DNA of 50,495 bases from Tenacibaculum sp. M341 (GTDB lineage Bacteria > Bacteroidota > Bacteroidia > Flavobacteriales > Flavobacteriaceae). The translations under genes were made by a program, and so were the position numbers. Each line of letters starts with the position of its first letter. Position 1 is the first letter of the stretch. Under the pieces are notes generated by a model. It had not been told where the DNA came from. It saw only the letters and a program-made list of their open reading frames with translations, and made no database searches. The stretch lies in contig NZ_SJXJ01000027.1 of NCBI RefSeq assembly GCF_004337695.1, positions 1-50,495 on the forward strand, given 5' to 3'. This document shows positions 22,688-31,104 of this stretch, in pieces.

Positions 22688-25069
22688 ATGAAGAAATTTA
22701 TCACATTTCTTGTATTCTTTATGTTTTTTAAAGTTTTTTCTCAAGAAGGAACTTTGTCTGGTACTATTATAGATGCAACTACTAAAGAACCAATCTCTTA
22801 TGTAACTATTACTTGTAAAGACACAAGTAATAAAGTTATTACAGGAATTATAACTGATAAAAAGGGTAAGTTTTTAATATCTAAATTACCATTAGCAAAA
22901 TTACATGTTAGTTTTAAGTTTATAGGTTACGAAACTATCAACAAAACAATAACTCTTTCTGAAGAAGAGCCAAAGCTTGCATTTGGAGTTTTATTTTTAA
23001 AAGAAAGTGATACCAAGTTAGATGAAGTAGAAGTTAACGCAGAGACTACCACAACAGTAACTCAAAAAATAGATAGAAAAATAATTAATATAGGAAATGA
23101 TTTATCAGCCTCTGGTACCAATGCTTTACAGATGCTTCAAAATATTCCTACTTTAGATGTTGATCCTGCTGCTGGGATTGTCAGTATGCGTGGAGATAGT
23201 AATGTTACTGTGTTAATAGATGGTAAACCCTCTAATTTAGACAATGCTCAATTGCTAAGACAAATACGTTCTAATAATGTAAAACAAGTTGAGTTAATTA
23301 CAAATCCGTCAGCTAAATATAGCCCAGAAGGAATGAGCGGACTTATAAATTTAGTATTGAAAAAGAATACTCAAATAGGGTTTAATGGTAGTGTAACTTT
23401 AGGGGTAGAAAGAGGTAAACATACGAGACCCGATTTTTTAATTGAAGCAAATTACAAAACAGGAAACATAAATTTTTATGGAGATTATAATTTTTACTTT
23501 GGAGATTATGCGACTGTTTTTTCTTACGATAGAAAAGATATTGATTTCTTTCAAAATTTAGATTTCTTATCAAAAACTCCAAATAATCATACTTTTAGGT
23601 TTGGAGCCGATATCGATTTAGGTAAAAGTGATGTATTATCATTTTATAGAACACAGCGTTTTAGTGATGTTAATTTTACTACTGAAACGTTTATTTTAGA
23701 AAATAATATGTTAGCTTCGAGTACAGCATATTTTTCTGAATATAATTACAGAGATCAAGCATATAATATTGATTATTTACACAAGTTTAATGATAAAGGA
23801 GAGGAGTTAGAAGTAGAATTAAATTATAGTATTTATGGAGAGCCTGAGAAAGCTAATAACACTGATTTTTTAGATACTAACTCTATATTAAATTTTGATT
23901 CTGATATATCGCATACGAGAAAAATTTTACTTGCTAACTTAGATTATACCAAGCCAATTAAAGAAGGAAAGTTAGAATTAGGTTTAGAGTTTAGAAATCA
24001 AAATATTGATAATAAAATAGCAACAAACCAGCAAGTTATGGTAAATTCTACTACTACTCAAGCTGTAGGGAATACCGATTTGACATATGAAAGAAGTATA
24101 TTTTCAGGATATGCTAATTTTAGTAAAACGCTAGGTAAATTCTCTTTCCAAGCAGGTTTAAGAGCTGAGCAGTTAAATTTAGAAGCTAATTTCAATAATA
24201 CAACTCAAGGGAATTCAGAAATTAAAGATGATATATTTTCATTATATCCATCCGCTTTTTTAACTTATAATGTAACAGATAATGATTCTTTTCAGTTAAA
24301 TTATAGTAGAAGAGTAAATAGACCTTCAGTTTATCACGTCTATTCTATTTTTGAATTTTATTCACCATTAGTATCATCAATAGGAAATCCTAATTTATTA
24401 CAACAGTTTACCAACTCAATTGAGTTTAATTATACAAAGAACTTTAATAAAGGATACTTAATTCTAGGTACTTTTTATAGAAGATCGAGCGATGTTATAG
24501 GTATACTAATAGAGACAGACCCTTTAAATCCACAGAGCCAAATACGTACATTTACAAATTATGATTTTGCAGATAATTATGGAATTGACGTGTCTGCTAG
24601 TTATAAGCTTTCTAATTGGTGGACTATTAGACCTTCTGTTGAGACGTATGTGCAGAAGTCGCAAGGTTTTATTAATAATAGGTTTGAAGAAATTACCAAT
24701 TCAAATACTAAAGGTCGTTTAGGGAATTCATTTAAAATAAATAAAAAATTAAGTTTACAGTTTGATGCTGTTCATAATGGAAGAAGAGTGAGTGTTCAGC
24801 AAACAGTTGAACCTTTTACATATTTTAATGCTTCAGCAAGACTTTCTTTATTTAATGATAATGGTAGCTTAACCATAAGAGGTACCGATATTTTTGATGC
24901 TTATAATTACGATTTAATAGCAAACAATCCATTTAATCAAAATATAAATTACGATTTAGAAGTTGATGTTATCTACATAGGGTTTTCATATAATTTTGGA
25001 AGTGGCAAAAATAAAGCTAGAGATAGAAAGCATAGAGAAAGTAATGAAAAGCAGAAAGGATTACTTTAA
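22688..25069 (+). CDS. outer-membrane beta-barrel protein, TonB-dependent receptor-like
   Basis: In order: a signal peptide (1-18), a carboxypeptidase-regulatory-like beta-sandwich (about 20-105; EGTLSGTIIDATTKEPISYVTI), a plug domain (about 120-230, with VLIDGKPS), and a 22-strand-type barrel to the C-terminus. It resembles the outer-membrane beta-barrel family that often lacks a classical TonB box. It probably imports or exports an unknown ligand across the outer membrane. No SusD partner is adjacent, so polysaccharide uptake is not supported. The Arg/Lys-rich C-terminal tail after the last strand (GSGKNKARDRKHR) is a small oddity. Confidence 0.85.
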   Translation: MKKFITFLVFFMFFKVFSQEGTLSGTIIDATTKEPISYVTITCKDTSNKVITGIITDKKGKFLISKLPLAKLHVSFKFIGYETINKTITLSEEEPKLAFGVLFLKESDTKLDEVEVNAETTTTVTQKIDRKIINIGNDLSASGTNALQMLQNIPTLDVDPAAGIVSMRGDSNVTVLIDGKPSNLDNAQLLRQIRSNNVKQVELITNPSAKYSPEGMSGLINLVLKKNTQIGFNGSVTLGVERGKHTRPDFLIEANYKTGNINFYGDYNFYFGDYATVFSYDRKDIDFFQNLDFLSKTPNNHTFRFGADIDLGKSDVLSFYRTQRFSDVNFTTETFILENNMLASSTAYFSEYNYRDQAYNIDYLHKFNDKGEELEVELNYSIYGEPEKANNTDFLDTNSILNFDSDISHTRKILLANLDYTKPIKEGKLELGLEFRNQNIDNKIATNQQVMVNSTTTQAVGNTDLTYERSIFSGYANFSKTLGKFSFQAGLRAEQLNLEANFNNTTQGNSEIKDDIFSLYPSAFLTYNVTDNDSFQLNYSRRVNRPSVYHVYSIFEFYSPLVSSIGNPNLLQQFTNSIEFNYTKNFNKGYLILGTFYRRSSDVIGILIETDPLNPQSQIRTFTNYDFADNYGIDVSASYKLSNWWTIRPSVETYVQKSQGFINNRFEEITNSNTKGRLGNSFKINKKLSLQFDAVHNGRRVSVQQTVEPFTYFNASARLSLFNDNGSLTIRGTDIFDAYNYDLIANNPFNQNINYDLEVDVIYIGFSYNFGSGKNKARDRKHRESNEKQKGLL

Positions 25070-25091
25070 TAATAAGACAAAGACATAAAAT

Positions 25092-25125
25092 AAAAAAGGC
25101 TTACAAAATTTTGTAAGCCTTTTTA
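25092..25125. terminator. bidirectional terminator between receptor gene and fabH
   Basis: A long perfect stem, AAAAGGCTTACAAAA/TTTTGTAAGCCTTTT, has A and T runs on either side. It can serve both convergent genes. Confidence 0.9.
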
Positions 25126-25149
25126 TTATTTCTATTTAGTTTTTATTTG

Positions 25150-26157
25150 TTACCAACGAATAACTACAGATCCCCAAGTGAATCCACTACCAAATGCTGC
25201 TAATACAACTAGATCGTTATCTTTTATTTTGCCTTCTTCCCAAGCTTCAGTTAAAGCAATAATAATTGACGCTGCTGTAGTATTACCATAACGCATAATA
25301 TTGTTGTATACTTTGTCATCAGATAAAGCAAATTTCTTTTGAATAAATTGAGCTATTCTAAGGTTTGCCTGATGAGGAATTAACATGTCAATATCATCTT
25401 TTTGCAATCCATTTGCTTGTAAACCTTCAATAATTGCCTCAGAAAAACGAACAACCGCATGTTTAAAAACAAACTGACCATTCATGTGAGGGAAATATGA
25501 AACATCATCAGGATCATTGTCTGCTATAATTTCAGGAACCCAACGATTAGTAGAAGGACCAATTAAAGCTAATTCTTTAGCATGTTTACCTTCTGAGTGT
25601 AAGTGAGAAGATAAAATTCCTTTACCCTCTTCTTCATTTCTAGATAAAACAGCTGCACCAGCACCATCACCAAAAATAACAGTAACGCCTCTACCTCTTG
25701 TAGATCTTTCTAAACCACCTGAGTGATTTTCAGAACCAATAACTAAAATGTTTTTATACATTCCAGTTTTAATAAACTGATCAGCTACAGATAAAGAATA
25801 TATAAAACCAGAACATTGATTTCTAACATCTAATGCTCCAATAGTAGGCATTTCTAATAAATCTTGAATTTGCACTCCACCACCTGGGAAATACATATCA
25901 GGGCTTAGCGTGGCAAAAATGATAAAATCAATATCATCTTTAGTTAATCCAGCTCGTTCAATAGCTATTTTAGCAGCTTTAGCTCCCATAACAGCCGTTG
26001 TGTCTTCAGTTTTTGGGTCAATCCAACGACGTTCCTTAATACCAGTTCTCTCTTGTATCCATTCATCACTGGTCTCCATCCACTGTGTTAAGTCGTTATT
26101 AGTAACCACATTTTCAGGAACGTAATATCCCAAACCTGTAATCTTTGAACTATACAT
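25150..26157 (-). CDS. fabH: beta-ketoacyl-ACP synthase III
   Basis: This thiolase-fold condensing enzyme normally starts fatty-acid synthesis by joining acetyl-CoA or branched acyl-CoA to malonyl-ACP. The triad is complete: C115 in RNQCSGFIY, H262 in PHQANLRIAQ and N292 in YGNTTAAS. The 335 residues match the family. It stands alone, not next to plsX/rpmF, so it may be a second FabH-like paralogue rather than the main initiating enzyme. The gene name is given for the family. Confidence 0.88.
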   Translation of the reverse strand: MYSSKITGLGYYVPENVVTNNDLTQWMETSDEWIQERTGIKERRWIDPKTEDTTAVMGAKAAKIAIERAGLTKDDIDFIIFATLSPDMYFPGGGVQIQDLLEMPTIGALDVRNQCSGFIYSLSVADQFIKTGMYKNILVIGSENHSGGLERSTRGRGVTVIFGDGAGAAVLSRNEEEGKGILSSHLHSEGKHAKELALIGPSTNRWVPEIIADNDPDDVSYFPHMNGQFVFKHAVVRFSEAIIEGLQANGLQKDDIDMLIPHQANLRIAQFIQKKFALSDDKVYNNIMRYGNTTAASIIIALTEAWEEGKIKDNDLVVLAAFGSGFTWGSVVIRW

Positions 26158-26245
26158 ATTATTTAGTTATAAATTAGTTGTTTGCGTAATTTAGACCCAC
26201 GAAATTACTACTTTTATGGTTATTAAAAAAGAAACTTAAAAAATT

Positions 26246-27397
26246 ATGAGAAAGTATTTACACCCTATTTTTATCTTTATTGTTTTTGTATCATTTTTTA
26301 TTGGATGTAATACTCCAAAATTAGAAAATCATTATCATTTAGAATGGTCTGATAAATACAATAAATTTCAAATATGGAATATTGACGGAAATAGAATGAA
26401 AATAAATGAGCCTGTTTGTGTCAAATCAGATACCAATTGTTTTTATTCAAGAATTTATTTTTCTAGAGGTTTAATTCATGTTTCTCCATGGGTAGATTTT
26501 CATTATTCAGCACAATATAGTATTGATGAAAAAGGGATTATTTATATGACTAATGAAATGCATGATGGTACTATAGATACATTAAAATTGATACCTCAAA
26601 AAAATTGTATTACAAGTGACGAATACTTTAAACAAAAGTTGAAGCAAATTACAGAAGATTTTAGATTGGTAGAAAACAAAATGTCAGATTTCGCTGTATC
26701 TCCTTTAAAAGTAAAGAATGAATTGATTATAGGTAAAAGAAAAGATTCAATTTTTTTTCTTTTTAACGATGAAGTAATAAAACAACAAACAAAAATTAAA
26801 CACGTACAAGAAGAATTACTTTCAGTTTATGTTGATGAACGTATAGTAATAAATCAAGTGTTACCGATTTTACATAAATTTAAGAAGCTGGGCTATAATG
26901 TTCAATTTATGTCTAAGTTAACAAGAGAAAATAATGAACAGGTAGCTTACTTAAAAAAGTCAATAGTAAATTTTGATGAATTTAAAGATGCTGCATACAA
27001 AATTGTATCCTGTGAATATTGTGAAAAATACCCAGACAATAAAATAGATACTGTATTTACTTATAAAGTGTATGGTAGAGACTCTTGTTTAGTTAATAAT
27101 AAAGTAACAGATTTTTTTCAGTTAAGAAATGAAATATCCAGATCGTTAATAAAAAATAGAACCACTCGATTACATTCTAAGATAGAACTAGAAATTAATA
27201 AAGATATATTGTTTAAAGATTATATAGAATTATCTTATGATCTAGATTTTGTTAATACTGAATTAAGAGGAACCTACTATAGAACCAACAACGATCCAGA
27301 TCAGAAAAGAGTTTTAGAATTACAAAATAGTCGGAAATTCGAAGAAGTTGGTTTAGAATTTCCTGTAAGAATATCAGAAATTTTTCGTTCATTTTAA
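26246..27397 (+). CDS. hypothetical lipoprotein
   Basis: The 383 residues start with a lipoprotein signal (FIFIVFVSFFIGC, Cys21). The mature part is mixed and charged, with no family I recognise. A CEYCEKYP cluster near residue 256 could bind metal or form a disulfide. It is transcribed divergently from fabH and alone. The promoter is not clear. Confidence 0.6.
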   Translation: MRKYLHPIFIFIVFVSFFIGCNTPKLENHYHLEWSDKYNKFQIWNIDGNRMKINEPVCVKSDTNCFYSRIYFSRGLIHVSPWVDFHYSAQYSIDEKGIIYMTNEMHDGTIDTLKLIPQKNCITSDEYFKQKLKQITEDFRLVENKMSDFAVSPLKVKNELIIGKRKDSIFFLFNDEVIKQQTKIKHVQEELLSVYVDERIVINQVLPILHKFKKLGYNVQFMSKLTRENNEQVAYLKKSIVNFDEFKDAAYKIVSCEYCEKYPDNKIDTVFTYKVYGRDSCLVNNKVTDFFQLRNEISRSLIKNRTTRLHSKIELEINKDILFKDYIELSYDLDFVNTELRGTYYRTNNDPDQKRVLELQNSRKFEEVGLEFPVRISEIFRSF

Positions 27398-27488
27398 ATA
27401 TTTATGTCATCTTGTCATAAGTTTTATTTTGGTATTTTTTTTGACTACAATTTCTACATAAATACTAAAATAAAAAATCAACAATAAA

Positions 27489-29402
27489 ATGAGTAAAGGA
27501 AATATTAATGTATCGGTTGAAAATATTTTCCCGTTAATTAAAAAGTTCTTGTATTCTGATCACGAAATTTTCTTACGTGAATTAATTTCTAACGGAACAG
27601 ATGCTACTACTAAATTAAAACACTTAATTTCTATTGGCGAAGCTAAAGTTGAATTAGGAGATGCTAAAATAGAAATTAGTATAGATAAAGAAAACAAAAC
27701 ACTTAGCATAAAAGATCAAGGATTAGGTATGACTGCTGATGAGGTAGAAAAATACATTAATCAAATTGCTTTTTCTGGTGCTGAAGAGTTTTTAGAAAAA
27801 TATAAAGATGATAAAAATGAGACTGGTGTAATTGGTCATTTTGGTTTAGGTTTCTATTCAGCATTTATGGTAGCTGATAAAGTAGAAATTATTACTAAAT
27901 CATTTAAAGATGAAAAAGCTGCTCATTGGACGTGTGATGGTTCTCCAGAATATACGTTAGTAGAACATGATAAAACTGACAGAGGTACAGAAATTATTTT
28001 ACATGTTGCTGAAGATTCATTAGAGTTTTTAGAGGATGGTAAAATTAGAGGTTTATTAACAAAGTATAATCGCTTTAACCAAGTACCAATTAAGTTTGGA
28101 ACAAAAAAAATAAACGATCCAGATTTTACACCTCAAACTACTACTGATGCTGAAGGTAAAGAAACTACTGAGCCACACAAGCAAATTGAAGTTGATGACA
28201 TTATAAATAATACTGAGCCAGCTTGGACTAAAAAGCCTGCTGATTTAGAAGCTGAGGATTATGCTAACTTTTACAGAGAGTTATATCCAATGCAGTTTGA
28301 AGAGTCTTTATTCCACATTCATTTAAATGTAGATTATCCATTCAACTTAACTGGTATTTTATTCTTCCCTAAATTAAGTCAGAATTTAGATATGCAGAAG
28401 GATAAAATTCAGTTATACCAAAACCAAGTTTTTGTAACTGATAATGTAGAGGGAATTGTACCAGACTTTTTACAGATGTTAAAAGGTGTTATTGATTCTC
28501 CAGATATTCCTTTAAATGTATCACGTTCGTACCTACAAGCAGACGGTGCGGTTAAGAAGATTTCAGGGTATATTACTAAAAAGGTAGCTGATAAATTAAG
28601 TTCTTTATTCAAAAAAGATCGTGCTGATTTTGAGCAAAAATGGAACGATATTAAAGTAATTATTGAGTATGGAATGTTATCTGAAGAAAAATTCTTCGAT
28701 AAAGCTAAAAAGTTCGCATTATATCCTACTGTAAACGATACTTTCTTTACGTTTGATGAATTAGTAGAGAAAACAAAAGATGCTCAAACAGATAAAGATG
28801 GAAACCATGTAATTTTATATGCAGCTAACAAAGATGCACAACATGGTTACATTGAAGATGCTAAAGCTAAAGGTTACGAAGTATTATTATTAGATTCTCC
28901 TATCATTTCACATTTAATGCAGAAGTTAGAAACTTCTTCAGGAGATGTTAAAATTCAATTTAAGCGTGTAGATGCTGATCATGTAGATAATTTAATTAAG
29001 AAAGATGATACAGTAATTTCTAAACTTTCTGATGAAGAAAAAGAGAAATTAAAGCCAGTTATTGAGGGGGCTGTAAACAATTCTAGTTACACAGTTCAGT
29101 TAGAGGCTATGGATTCTTCGTCTTCTCCATTTTTAATTACGGTTCCTGAATTTATGCGTCGTATGAAAGAGATGAGTGCTACTGGAGGTGGTGGTATGAT
29201 GGGAATGGGTAACATGCCAGAAATGTACAACTTAGTAGTGAATACTAATCATGAGTTAGTTTCTGATATCCTAAATGCTGATGAAGAAAAGCAAAAAGAA
29301 TTAGTTTCTCAAGCTTTTGATTTAGCTAAATTATCTCAAAACTTATTACATGGTGAAGAGTTAACAAACTTTATTAAAAGAAGTTATAACTTAATTAAGT
29401 AA
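27489..29402 (+). CDS. htpG: HSP90-family chaperone HtpG
   Basis: This is an ATP-dependent cytosolic chaperone of 637 residues, the expected size. The N-terminal GHKL ATPase has the Asn/Asp motifs FLRELISNGTDA (about 27-38), IKDQGLGMT and GHFGLGFYSAFMV. The middle domain has SLFHIHLNVDYPFNLTGILFFP and the C-terminal dimerisation domain follows. NGTDA replaces the NASDA of E. coli. Gly/Met-rich sequence (GGGGMMGMGNMPEM) near residue 560 is an unusual insertion-like stretch. A terminator follows. Confidence 0.95.
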   Translation: MSKGNINVSVENIFPLIKKFLYSDHEIFLRELISNGTDATTKLKHLISIGEAKVELGDAKIEISIDKENKTLSIKDQGLGMTADEVEKYINQIAFSGAEEFLEKYKDDKNETGVIGHFGLGFYSAFMVADKVEIITKSFKDEKAAHWTCDGSPEYTLVEHDKTDRGTEIILHVAEDSLEFLEDGKIRGLLTKYNRFNQVPIKFGTKKINDPDFTPQTTTDAEGKETTEPHKQIEVDDIINNTEPAWTKKPADLEAEDYANFYRELYPMQFEESLFHIHLNVDYPFNLTGILFFPKLSQNLDMQKDKIQLYQNQVFVTDNVEGIVPDFLQMLKGVIDSPDIPLNVSRSYLQADGAVKKISGYITKKVADKLSSLFKKDRADFEQKWNDIKVIIEYGMLSEEKFFDKAKKFALYPTVNDTFFTFDELVEKTKDAQTDKDGNHVILYAANKDAQHGYIEDAKAKGYEVLLLDSPIISHLMQKLETSSGDVKIQFKRVDADHVDNLIKKDDTVISKLSDEEKEKLKPVIEGAVNNSSYTVQLEAMDSSSSPFLITVPEFMRRMKEMSATGGGGMMGMGNMPEMYNLVVNTNHELVSDILNADEEKQKELVSQAFDLAKLSQNLLHGEELTNFIKRSYNLIK

Positions 29403-29424
29403 GTTATATTTATTAATACAATTA

Positions 29425-29470
29425 TAAAAAGCTCTCTTTGTTTTTATGACAAAGAGAGCTTTTTCTTTTT
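29425..29470 (+). terminator. terminator after htpG
   Basis: The arms AAAAAGCTCTCTTTG (29426-29440) and CAAAGAGAGCTTTTT surround a 9-base loop, followed by a T-rich tail. The same arms recur at 34102-34139. Confidence 0.9.
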
Positions 29471-29602
29471 GAGTAAGCAGGAGGTTAACTTTAAAAGATT
29501 ATAAATAAACTTCCTTTGATTTTAAGGTAACTTGAAGTTAACAAGAAAGCTAATTATTAAAGATAATTTAGGATGGATTATCAACCTTAAAAATCAATAA
29601 TT

Positions 29603-30946
29603 ATGAAAAAAACTTTTTTACTATTTAGTCTTTTATTTTCGCTGCTTTCTTTTGCTCACAGAATAGACTTAGGTTATGAAATTGTGTATTTAAGTTCAAG
29701 TTACAGTTCAGCAAAAAATACTTTATGCAATCAAAACTTGAGTGTTTTACCAAAGAGTAGAATTAATTTAATTTCAGATGGAAATCATGAAGAATTAGTT
29801 GTAGGAAAAATGTATTTATTTAATAATGATGACAATCCTACTTACATATACATCAGTAGAAAAAACAGTACTTCTTTTACAGATAGAGATTCTTATTTAT
29901 TTTCTAGTTTCAATCTTCAAAATTTTGTTTGTGAAGATACTTATTCATATGATGCTAGAAATTTAGGAACTAGTTTTTCAACAGCAAGAAACATTTATTG
30001 TAATCAAAATCCAAGTATAGCAGGAAGCCGTATGGATTTAAATGTAAGTCAACCAAGAGGAGGTAGTCAATTGGTGGCAGGTAAAATTTATCGATTTGAT
30101 GATGAAGGAACTATTAAGTATGTGTACATAGTAAGATTAAGAGCTGGAGAATTTAGCGATAGAGATACTTTTTCAAAGTCAGATTTCAGCATACAAAACT
30201 TTATTTGTGAAGATACTTATTCATATGATACTAGAAATTTAGGTACTAGTTTTTCAACAGCAAGAAATATTTATTGTAATCAAAATCCGAGTACAGCAGG
30301 AAGCCGTATGGATTTAAATGTAAGCCAGCCAAGAGGAAGTAGTCGATTAGTAGCAGGTAAAATTTATCAATTTAATGATGAAGGAACTATTAAGTATGTA
30401 TATATAGTGAGATTAAGAACTGGAGAGTTTAGTGATAGAGATACTTTTTCTAAGTCAGATTTTAGTATTCAAAATATTATTTGTGAAGACACCTACTCAT
30501 ACGATGCTAGAAATTTAGGAACTAGCTTTTTTACAGCTCAAAACATTTATTGTAATCAAAATCCAAGTATAGCAGGAAGCCGTATGGATTTAAATGTAAG
30601 TCAGTCAAGAGGAAGTAGTCGATTAGTAGCAGGTAAAATTTATCGATTTAATGATGAAGGAACTATTAAGTATGTGTATATAGTAAGATTAAGAGTAGGA
30701 GAGTTTAGTGATAGAGATACTTTTTCAAAATCAGATTTTACTGTACAAAACTTCATTTGTGAGTACGATGATTTTTTAGATTTTTCAGTAAAAAGATTGT
30801 CAATTTATTCTCAAAAAGGAGTAAAATTAAAAGAAGAGACTGTTAGAAATCCATTAGAAGAAAAACAATTAATTGAATCTTTACCTACAGGATTTTATAT
30901 TTTAAATGATGATAAAGGAAATTCAAGAAAGCTCTCTAAGCAATAG
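29603..30946 (+). CDS. secreted modular repeat protein with T9SS-like C-terminus
   Basis: The 447 residues comprise a signal peptide (1-18, ending SFA) and one diverged module (about 20-110). Three near-identical 92-residue modules follow, encoded by exact 276-base periods starting at 29933, 30209 and 30485. The C-terminal domain (LSIYSQKGVKLKEE ... SLPTGFYILN) resembles a short type IX sorting signal. Each module begins CEDTYSYD and contains NIYCNQNPS, AGSRMDLNVS and GEFSDRDTFSKSDF, giving two Cys per module. It is probably exported to the cell surface or medium. I do not recognise the module family. Confidence 0.8.
   Translation: MKKTFLLFSLLFSLLSFAHRIDLGYEIVYLSSSYSSAKNTLCNQNLSVLPKSRINLISDGNHEELVVGKMYLFNNDDNPTYIYISRKNSTSFTDRDSYLFSSFNLQNFVCEDTYSYDARNLGTSFSTARNIYCNQNPSIAGSRMDLNVSQPRGGSQLVAGKIYRFDDEGTIKYVYIVRLRAGEFSDRDTFSKSDFSIQNFICEDTYSYDTRNLGTSFSTARNIYCNQNPSTAGSRMDLNVSQPRGSSRLVAGKIYQFNDEGTIKYVYIVRLRTGEFSDRDTFSKSDFSIQNIICEDTYSYDARNLGTSFFTAQNIYCNQNPSIAGSRMDLNVSQSRGSSRLVAGKIYRFNDEGTIKYVYIVRLRVGEFSDRDTFSKSDFTVQNFICEYDDFLDFSVKRLSIYSQKGVKLKEETVRNPLEEKQLIESLPTGFYILNDDKGNSRKLSKQ
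29933..30760 (+). repeat. three tandem 276-bp direct repeats in coding DNA
   Basis: Units at 29933-30208, 30209-30484 and 30485-30760 are in phase and differ by a small number of mostly silent changes. The near-identity implies recent duplication or ongoing gene conversion, and the copy number could vary between strains. Confidence 0.9.
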
Positions 30947-30968
30947 AGTAAATAAGAATTCTTGATTA

Positions 30969-31008
30969 AAAAATAGGTTTACGTAGTGTACTTTGTAAAC
31001 CTATTTTT
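30969..31008 (+). terminator. terminator between the two secreted-protein genes
   Basis: AAAATAGGTTTAC (30970-30982) and GTAAACCTATTTT (30995-31007) are perfect complements with a 12-base loop and a T-rich end. Confidence 0.85.
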
Positions 31009-31104
31009 GTTAAATAATGTGAGAGTTTTCTTTGTAAATGGAAGAATGTTAATTAATTAAAATTTTTAGTTAAATTCGCAACTTCTTAAAAATCCCATTT
31101 AACT

